Below are positions 12,503-18,057 of a stretch of DNA of 18,057 nucleotides, one piece after another (positions within the stretch are counted from its first letter, which is position 1; every line of letters begins with the position of its first letter). Location: positions 1 through 18,057 of the forward strand of contig JAFQDY010000123.1 of NCBI GenBank assembly GCA_017399325.1, written 5' to 3'. The translations under genes were made by a program, and so were the position numbers. The notes beneath the pieces are model-generated. The model saw only the letters and a list, made by a program, of their open reading frames with translations, was not told the origin of the DNA and made no database searches. The DNA comes from Oscillospiraceae bacterium. Its GTDB lineage: Bacteria > Bacillota > Clostridia > Oscillospirales > Oscillospiraceae.

Positions 12503-14477
12503 ACTCTTTTCCTCGCAGTTCGATGATCTGATCCCGAAGAATAGCCGCATATTCGAATTCCATCATACGGGCCGCTTCCTTCATCTGTTTTTCCAAACGG
12601 GCGATCTCTTTTTCTTTTTCTGCCCTCGTCATCTTCACGCCGTTTCGGCCTTTGCGCTCGGCAGTAGAAGAAGAAATCTCGATCAGATCCCGGACAGATT
12701 TTATGATCGTCTTCGGCTTGATTCCGTTTGCCTGATTATACGCGTCCTGGATCATGCGACGCCGTTCCGTTTCCTTGATAGCAACGGCCATTGCATCGGT
12801 CATTTTATCCGCGTACATAATGACGAGACCGTCGGCATTTCTGGCTGCCCGGCCAATGGTCTGAATCAGGCTGGTTTCCGAGCGAAGGAATCCTTCCTTA
12901 TCTGCATCCAAAATAGCCACAAGGCTCACTTCTGGCAAGTCCAAACCCTCACGCAGCAGATTAATGCCAATCAGAACATCAAATTTTGCCATACGCAGAT
13001 CCCGAATGATCTCCATACGCTCCATCGCGCCGATGTCTGAATGCATATACCGCACACGAATACCGGCCTTCTGCAGATAAACCGTCAGGTCCTCCGCCAT
13101 CTTCTTTGTAAGGGTGGTAACCAGCACGCGCTCGTCTTTTGCCGTTCGCTTATTGATCTCCCCTATCAGGTCATCTATCTGTCCATCAATAGGTCTTACC
13201 TCCACCAGAGGATCTAAAAGTCCCGTCGGACGGATAACTTGCTCCACTATCTGTCCGGAACGTGTCTTCTCATATTCGGCTGGCGTGGCAGAAACATAGA
13301 TAGCCTGATTGATCCGGGCATCAAATTCCTCAAAGTTTAGGGGGCGATTATCATATGCCGACGGCAGCCGGAATCCGTAGTTCACCAAGGAATCCTTCCG
13401 GCTTCTGTCACCTGCGTACATAGCCCGGCATTGGGGCAGCGTTACATGACTTTCGTCCACAAAAAGCAAAAAATCATCGGGAAAATAGTCCAACAGCGTA
13501 GTCGGCGGTGTGCCGGGCGCACGGCCTTGAATGACCCGTGAATAGTTTTCGATGCCGGTGCAGAAACCAATCTCCGTCAGCATTTCCAGATCATACGCCG
13601 TCCGCTGTGATATCCGCTGGGCCTCCAGCAGTTTGTTGTTTTCATTGAAGTAGGTAACCTGTTGGTCGCATTCTTTCCGGATCTCCTGCATAGCCCGTTC
13701 CATTTTCTCACGGGATGCCACATAATGGCTGGCGGGATAGATGGCAACATGGTCAACATACCGTTCCACCGAGCCGGAAACTGCGTTGATCTCCGAGATC
13801 CTGTCTACTTCGTCACCAAAGAATTCCACACGGATAGCACGACCTGCCCAGTAAGCAGGGTAAACTTCCAGCGTGTCGCCCCGGACCCGGAACTTGTTTC
13901 TGGAAAAGTCAATGTCGTTGCGCTCATAGCGGATCTCTGCCAGTTTTCTAAGCACATCATCCAAAGGATAGGTCTGCCCTACCCGCAAGGAAATGACCAT
14001 ACTCTTATAGTCGATGGGGTCACCAAGGCCGTACAGGCAACTGACAGAGGACACCACGATCACATCACGCCGTTCAAAAAGCGCCGATGTGGCGCTGTGG
14101 CGCAGGCGGTCGATCTCCTCATTGATCGCTGAATCCTTCTCAATATAGGTGTCCGTGTGGGCAATATACGCTTCCGGCTGATAGTAATCGTAGTAGGATA
14201 TGAAATACTCAACCGCATTGTTGGGAAAAAACTCCCGAAATTCCGAGCAAAGTTGCGCCGCAAGGGTCTTATTGTGGGCAAGCACCAATGTGGGACGGTT
14301 TAATTTTTCAATGACCGATGCCATTGTAAAAGTCTTACCGGAGCCGGTAACACCCAAAAGAGTCTGCTCTCGCAGGCCGTATTCCACGCCCTGAACCAGT
14401 TTTTTGATGGCCTCCGGCTGGTCGCCTGATGGTTTAAAATCCGATACCAACTGAAATTTATCCAAAGAACGCACCAT
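12501..14477 (-). CDS. uvrB: UvrABC system protein B (nucleotide excision repair helicase)
   Basis: A 658-residue DNA damage-verifying helicase of the UvrABC excision nuclease. Walker A GVTGSGKT is at 42-49, the beta-hairpin YYDYYQPEAYIAHTDTYIEKD at 95-115, the DESH box at 341-344, motif VI QTIGRAARN near 545, and the C-terminal UVR coiled coil EKEIARLEKQMKEAARMMEFEYAAILRDQI binds UvrC. The ATG at 14477 lies only two bases after the radC stop (TAA-GG-ATG), leaving no Shine-Dalgarno spacing. A TTG at codon 5 (14465-14463) is well placed after AAGGATGG and would give MDKFQLVSDFKPSGDQPEAI, closer to family N-termini; the true product may be 654 residues. Translation is likely coupled to radC. 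Confidence 0.97.
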   Translation of the reverse strand: MVRSLDKFQLVSDFKPSGDQPEAIKKLVQGVEYGLREQTLLGVTGSGKTFTMASVIEKLNRPTLVLAHNKTLAAQLCSEFREFFPNNAVEYFISYYDYYQPEAYIAHTDTYIEKDSAINEEIDRLRHSATSALFERRDVIVVSSVSCLYGLGDPIDYKSMVISLRVGQTYPLDDVLRKLAEIRYERNDIDFSRNKFRVRGDTLEVYPAYWAGRAIRVEFFGDEVDRISEINAVSGSVERYVDHVAIYPASHYVASREKMERAMQEIRKECDQQVTYFNENNKLLEAQRISQRTAYDLEMLTEIGFCTGIENYSRVIQGRAPGTPPTTLLDYFPDDFLLFVDESHVTLPQCRAMYAGDRSRKDSLVNYGFRLPSAYDNRPLNFEEFDARINQAIYVSATPAEYEKTRSGQIVEQVIRPTGLLDPLVEVRPIDGQIDDLIGEINKRTAKDERVLVTTLTKKMAEDLTVYLQKAGIRVRYMHSDIGAMERMEIIRDLRMAKFDVLIGINLLREGLDLPEVSLVAILDADKEGFLRSETSLIQTIGRAARNADGLVIMYADKMTDAMAVAIKETERRRMIQDAYNQANGIKPKTIIKSVRDLIEISSSTAERKGRNGVKMTRAEKEKEIARLEKQMKEAARMMEFEYAAILRDQIIELRGKE

Positions 14478-14479
14478 CC

Positions 14480-15178
14480 TTACTGCACACCGGCCATATC
14501 AAGCGGCTTATAGTACTGGGACTGCACGATCGACACAAAATCATCCTGACTTACCACAATGTGATCCACCAGTGTAATATCCACGGCATCCAGCGCCGCA
14601 GAGATCCGGTGGGTCGTCTGAATATCGTCAGCAGAGGGGATCGCCAGGCCCGTAGGGTGATTATGGGCAAGCACAACACTTGTAGCATTTGCACCCAATG
14701 CGATCTCCACCACTCGCCGCACTGGCACATTGGCGGAATTTACGCTGCCCTCCCCTACTTTTTTACAGCAAAGGACTTTGCATTTCGCATCCAAACACAA
14801 CAAAAATACCGTTTCCGTATCCCGTCCGAAGAAATATGGCACCAGATACTTGCCGCACTGGTCAACGGTCCGCAAAATTTCACCGGGTGCCGCGCTTTTT
14901 ACCTGATAGTAACGGCCGACCTGTTTGATCAGGGACAGAAATGTGGACGTGGATTTATTCACGCCCTCCACTTTTTCCAATTCTTCCGGCGTCGCATCCA
15001 GCACGCCATTCAACGAACCGAAGCGGTCAAGTAAACGATGGGCTATGGGATTTGTGTCTTTTCTGGGAATACAGTAGAACAGTAATAACTCCAGAACATA
15101 CAGTTCGTCGAAGTTATCCAGTCCTTCGTTACGAAATCTGCTTTTCAAACGATCTCTATGACCTTCGTGAATCGACAT
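14480..15178 (-). CDS. radC: RadC family JAB1/MPN (JAMM) metalloprotein
   Basis: A 232-residue protein. Residues 20-95 form the helix-hairpin-helix UPF0758 N-domain (ELLLFYCIPRKDTNPIAHRLL, VEGVNKSTS). Residues 100-230 are the MPN+ domain with a complete JAMM motif: Glu143 in GEGS, then H172-x-H174-x7-S182-x2-D185 in AHNHPTGLAIPSADD. The name reflects an old DNA-repair assignment; the biochemical role of the family is uncertain, with MPN+ proteins generally being zinc peptidases or hydrolases. The ATG at 15178 has GGAGTG upstream. It is first in the radC-uvrB pair and divergent from the kinase-like gene. No convincing promoter of its own was picked. Confidence 0.94.
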   Translation of the reverse strand: MSIHEGHRDRLKSRFRNEGLDNFDELYVLELLLFYCIPRKDTNPIAHRLLDRFGSLNGVLDATPEELEKVEGVNKSTSTFLSLIKQVGRYYQVKSAAPGEILRTVDQCGKYLVPYFFGRDTETVFLLCLDAKCKVLCCKKVGEGSVNSANVPVRRVVEIALGANATSVVLAHNHPTGLAIPSADDIQTTHRISAALDAVDITLVDHIVVSQDDFVSIVQSQYYKPLDMAGVQ

Positions 15179-15204
15179 ATTTTCACTCCATTCGTGGATT
15201 TTTC

Positions 15205-15233
15205 TTGCTATTTTGGAAACAATTCGTTAGAAT
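15205..15233 (+). promoter_or_regulatory. Promoter of the histidine-kinase-like gene
   Basis: TTGCTA (15205-15210), 17 bases, TAGAAT (15228-15233). The leader is about 63 bases and carries the inverted repeat CGCATA-T-TATGCG at 15264-15276, either a small hairpin or an operator. Confidence 0.65.
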
Positions 15234-15263
15234 AGAAATAGTGAAATTAAAAATGAAAGTTTT

Positions 15264-15276
15264 CGCATATTATGCG
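15264..15276. promoter_or_regulatory. Leader inverted repeat CGCATA-T-TATGCG
   Basis: A perfect 6-bp inverted repeat around one base in the 5' leader of the kinase-like gene, ending 11 bases before its Shine-Dalgarno region. The one-base loop makes an RNA hairpin unlikely, so a protein-binding site is the better guess. Confidence 0.35.
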
Positions 15277-15302
15277 CAATCTATAGCAGGAGGAGAAAGA
15301 AT

Positions 15303-16376
15303 ATGGAAACTATAGCGCATCAATTCCCTTGGCTGGAACTGATGGACCGTCCTGCATTCTGTGTGAAAGGCGGGGTGGTGGTTGCCGCCAATTCCGCATC
15401 TGAGAATTATATGATCCGCGTGGGTATGGATGTTGGTAAACTTGTGGCCGAGCATCGGCAGGCATACGAAGAATTCGAAAGCGGATGTCTGTATCTTTCC
15501 ATCTGCACCGGTGATATTTCTGTGAATGCCAGTGTAACACGCACAACGGAATGTGATATTTTCCTAATCACTCAGGACGCGGAAGACAGTGAACTACAAG
15601 CATTGTCCCTGGCTGCTCAACAACTCAGGATCCCGCTTTCCAATGTGATGACGGTTGCAGATCAATTGCTGTCACAATTGCATGATACCGGTTCTAACAC
15701 AGCACAACAAGCCGGTCAGTTAAACCACAACCTATTCCAGTTGCTGCGTATCATCGGCAACATGTCTGATGCGGGCAGTTATCAAAGCCTCAAGTCAGTG
15801 GGTATGGAAACGGTGGATCTGACATCTGTGGTGGACGAGATCATGGAAAAAGTTCAGGCGATCTCTGAGAATATCGGCATCCACATTGCCTATGCAGGTA
15901 TCCCCCGTTCTGTTTTCGGCCTTGCAAATCCGGAAAAACTGGAACGCGCCATCTACAATCTGATGTCCAATGCCCTGAAATTTTCTACGGCAGGCAGTAC
16001 CATTGATGTCAAACTCACAAATAACGAAAACACATTGTCGCTAACTGTGTGCAACACCCACTCGCAAGTGTACGATGACCACAGTTTTTGGAACCGTTAC
16101 CGCAGGAAACCCTCCATTGAGGACAGCCGTTACGGCCTGGGCCTGGGTATGACTCTTGTGAGCAATGTGGCCACCGCCCACGGAGGAACCGTTCTTGTTG
16201 ACCATCCGTCTGAAACGCAGACCCGCGTTACTATGACCATATCCATTGTAAAGGAAAACTCCGACATTGTCCGCTCGAATATTCTTCGTATGGGCGATTA
16301 TGCCGGCGGTCGGGATAAAGGGCTTTTGGAATTCTCCGAAATTCTTTCATGGGACGCATACAACGATATTAACTGA
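15303..16376 (+). CDS. Soluble histidine-kinase-like ATPase lacking the phosphoacceptor histidine
   Basis: A 357-residue protein with no membrane segment. Residues 10-90 are PAS-like (WLELMDRPAFCVKGGVVVAANSASENY); 97-155 are two helices like a DHp domain; 205-316 are an HATPase_c domain with N-box NLMSNALKFS (219-228), an F-box-like FWNRYRRKP (262-270) and G2 GLGLGMTLV (278-286). Where HisKA has H-E-L-R-T-P-L the protein reads QQLRIPL (106-112), so the phosphorylated His is Gln. The G1 box (VCNTHSQV) also lacks the usual DxGxG. I recall similar His-less proteins in Oscillospiraceae but could not check. The ATG at 15303 follows AGGAGGAG. No response regulator is adjacent. Probably a sensor or ATP-binding regulatory protein rather than a true kinase. 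Confidence 0.8.
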   Translation: METIAHQFPWLELMDRPAFCVKGGVVVAANSASENYMIRVGMDVGKLVAEHRQAYEEFESGCLYLSICTGDISVNASVTRTTECDIFLITQDAEDSELQALSLAAQQLRIPLSNVMTVADQLLSQLHDTGSNTAQQAGQLNHNLFQLLRIIGNMSDAGSYQSLKSVGMETVDLTSVVDEIMEKVQAISENIGIHIAYAGIPRSVFGLANPEKLERAIYNLMSNALKFSTAGSTIDVKLTNNENTLSLTVCNTHSQVYDDHSFWNRYRRKPSIEDSRYGLGLGMTLVSNVATAHGGTVLVDHPSETQTRVTMTISIVKENSDIVRSNILRMGDYAGGRDKGLLEFSEILSWDAYNDIN

Positions 16377-16383
16377 TTTTCTT

Positions 16384-16411
16384 CCTGCCTGCTTTTGCAG
16401 GCAGGTTTTTT
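16384..16411 (+). terminator. Intrinsic terminator of the kinase-like gene
   Basis: CCTGCCTGC (16384-16392), TTTT loop, GCAGGCAGG (16397-16405), then six T residues. The T run overlaps the stop codon of convergent uvrA (16412-16410). Confidence 0.92.
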
Positions 16412-18057
16412 ATAAATACCGCATCAAGTATTCGCCGGTGTAACTGCCTTGCGCCATGGCAACTTCTTCCGGTGTGCCGGTTGCCACAACATAGCCGCCC
16501 TCATCGCCGCCTTCCGGTCCTAAATCGATAATATGGTCTGCAGTTTTAATCACATCCAGGTTGTGTTCAATCACCAAAACCGTATTTCCGGCATTCACCA
16601 GTTGCTGCAGCACATCGATCAGTTTGTGAACATCGGCTGCGTGCAGGCCGGTGGTAGGCTCATCCAGAATATAGATGGTTCTGCCGGTAGACATCCGCGC
16701 CAGTTCCGTGGCCAGTTTCACCCGCTGGGCCTCACCGCCGGAAAGCGTTGTACTGGACTGACCCAATTTCACATATCCCAAGCCCACCTCCACAAGTGTT
16801 TGGGCTTTTTTCCGTATCTTGGGAAGATTCTCAAAAAATGCGAGGGCTTCTTCCGCCGTCATATCCAGCACCTGCGCAATATTTTTGCCCTTATATTGCA
16901 CCTCAAGGGTTTCCCGATTGTACCGCAGGCCACGGCAGACTTCACAGGGCACATACACATCTGCCAAAAAGTGCATCTCGATCTTCTTAAGGCCATCGCC
17001 GCAACAGGCTTCGCACCGACCGCCTTTCACATTGAAAGAGAAACGGCCCGGTCCGTAACCCCGGATCTTTGCATCATTGGTGGAGGCAAACAAATCACGA
17101 ATATCGTTAAAAAGACCGGTATAGGTGGCGGGATTGGATCTGGGTGTGCGGCCGATGGGGCTTTGGTCGATATCAATCACCTTATCCAAATGCTCCATAC
17201 CGCAAATGCACTTGCAGGCGCCGGGCCGTACCCGCGCGCGGTTTAATTTTCCCAAAAGAGTTTTGTTCAGCACTTCATTTACAAGGCTGGATTTACCCGA
17301 ACCGGATACGCCGGTAACGCAGGTCAATGTGCCCAAAGGAATTGTGACATCAATATCTTTCAGGTTATTCTCAGAAGCGCCCTGTATGGTCAGGAAATTG
17401 CCGTTTCCGGGTCTTCTTGTTATCGGAACGGGAATTTTCTTTGCACCTGTCAAATACTGACCGGTAACCGAACGGGGTTCGTTACAAATGTCTTCCAACG
17501 TACCGGCAGCAACGATCTCACCGCCGTGACTTCCCGCGCCGGGTCCCACGTCCACAATGTAGTCCGCAGCGCGCATAGTGTCCTCATCGTGTTCCACAAC
17601 GATCAGCGTGTTGCCCAGGTCCCGCAAGTGTTTCAATGTTCCAAGAAGTTTGTCGTTATCCCTTTGGTGCAGACCGATGGACGGCTCGTCCAAAATATAC
17701 AAAACGCCCATAAGCGAAGAACCGATTTGCGTTGCAAGACGAATCCGCTGACTTTCACCACCGGAGAGTGTTGATGCAGCGCGGGACAATGTCAGATACT
17801 GCAGGCCTACATCCATCAAAAAACGCAGTCTTTCCCGAATCTCCCGCAGGATCTGGGACGCGATCACCGCCATAGCGCCCTCTAACTGCAGGTTGTCCAC
17901 AAATTCAAGTGCCTGCGCAATGCTCATACGGCAGAAATCCATAATACCGATGCCGCCAACGGTTACAGCCCGGGCAATTTCAGAAAGTCTGTCACCGTGA
18001 CAACGGGGACAGGGCGCAGTTGCCATACATTCTTCCAGTTCCTTACGTGCCGCGTCA
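16410..18057 (-). CDS. uvrA: UvrABC system protein A, C-terminal part (5' end beyond right edge)
   Basis: The reading frame stays open to the window edge: the codons before the Met at 18026 read DAARKELEEC, continuing into MATAPCPRCHGDRL, so this is not the true start. About 548 residues of a roughly 940-residue damage-sensing ABC ATPase are seen. In order there are the first ABC signature LSGGESQRIRLATQ with its Walker B ILDEPSIGLH, the second Walker A GVSGSGKSS, the block VIDIDQSPIGRTPRSNPATYTG, the zinc hook CEAC-x19-CEVC, and the second signature LSGGEAQRVKLATEL with ILDEPTTGLH. It is separated from uvrB by a gene on the other strand, so the two are not a simple operon. The first Walker A is outside the window. 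Confidence 0.97.
   Translation of the reverse strand, partial: DAARKELEECMATAPCPRCHGDRLSEIARAVTVGGIGIMDFCRMSIAQALEFVDNLQLEGAMAVIASQILREIRERLRFLMDVGLQYLTLSRAASTLSGGESQRIRLATQIGSSLMGVLYILDEPSIGLHQRDNDKLLGTLKHLRDLGNTLIVVEHDEDTMRAADYIVDVGPGAGSHGGEIVAAGTLEDICNEPRSVTGQYLTGAKKIPVPITRRPGNGNFLTIQGASENNLKDIDVTIPLGTLTCVTGVSGSGKSSLVNEVLNKTLLGKLNRARVRPGACKCICGMEHLDKVIDIDQSPIGRTPRSNPATYTGLFNDIRDLFASTNDAKIRGYGPGRFSFNVKGGRCEACCGDGLKKIEMHFLADVYVPCEVCRGLRYNRETLEVQYKGKNIAQVLDMTAEEALAFFENLPKIRKKAQTLVEVGLGYVKLGQSSTTLSGGEAQRVKLATELARMSTGRTIYILDEPTTGLHAADVHKLIDVLQQLVNAGNTVLVIEHNLDVIKTADHIIDLGPEGGDEGGYVVATGTPEEVAMAQGSYTGEYLMRYL

Noticed and set aside
16533..17246. 237-aa open frame on the plus strand within uvrA
   Set aside because: It is a mirror frame of highly conserved uvrA sequence, without a start signal or recognisable domains.
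1..18057. CRISPR array, insertion sequence, toxin-antitoxin pair or prophage genes
   Set aside because: No regularly spaced repeats, transposase/integrase motifs, or small two-gene toxin cassettes were seen; the XRE genes are too large for typical antitoxins and lack a toxin partner.

Overview
The window looks like chromosome of a low-to-mid GC, probably gut-associated Clostridia (Oscillospiraceae/Ruminococcaceae-like). This is inferred from strong AGGAGG-type ribosome binding sites, TTG starts, sigma-A-like promoters, a DUF1540 protein, a SpoVB/MVF flippase, a two-OB-fold SSB and clostridial-style XRE regulators. No phage or plasmid structural gene, transposase, integrase or CRISPR array is visible.

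Layout. 1-137 (-) is the N-terminus of a NifU-like protein with a near-perfect promoter; 296-460 (+) is a DUF1540 Cys-rich miniprotein; 558-2000 (+) is PepD. A 19-bp hairpin at 1999-2040 is shared with converging XRE regulator A (2039-3142, -). Next on the minus strand are nth (4793-5428) and, downstream of it, an MVF/SpoVB-like flippase (3255-4748), joined by a hairpin that contains the flippase Shine-Dalgarno. A double-OB SSB follows (5591-6205, -), then tRNA-Ser(GCT) (6375-6466, +) with its own promoter and terminator. Divergent XRE regulators B (6545-7666, -) and C (7943-9010, +) and a small membrane-anchored protein (9074-9430, +) make up a more AT-rich accessory patch.

The right half is mostly housekeeping. 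luxS-mtnN (10668 to 9478, -) is a two-gene operon for S-adenosylhomocysteine detoxification and AI-2 formation. Divergent from it is a membrane-anchored polysaccharide-deacetylase-like protein that seems to have lost its catalytic residues (10815-12461, +). radC-uvrB (15178 to 12501, -) form a tight pair, a soluble histidine-kinase-like protein without a phosphoacceptor His follows (15303-16376, +), and the window ends inside uvrA (16410 to beyond 18057, -). DNA repair is well represented (nth, uvrB, uvrA, radC by name, SSB).

Most unusual: three paralogous XRE + helical-repeat regulators within 7 kb, each with a different palindrome at or near its presumed transcription start; a degenerate copy of the tRNA-Ser 3' end beyond regulator B, suggesting an old integration scar; an RBS-masking hairpin between nth and the flippase; and two neighbouring apparent pseudoenzymes. 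I see no convincing complete new defence or mobile system.
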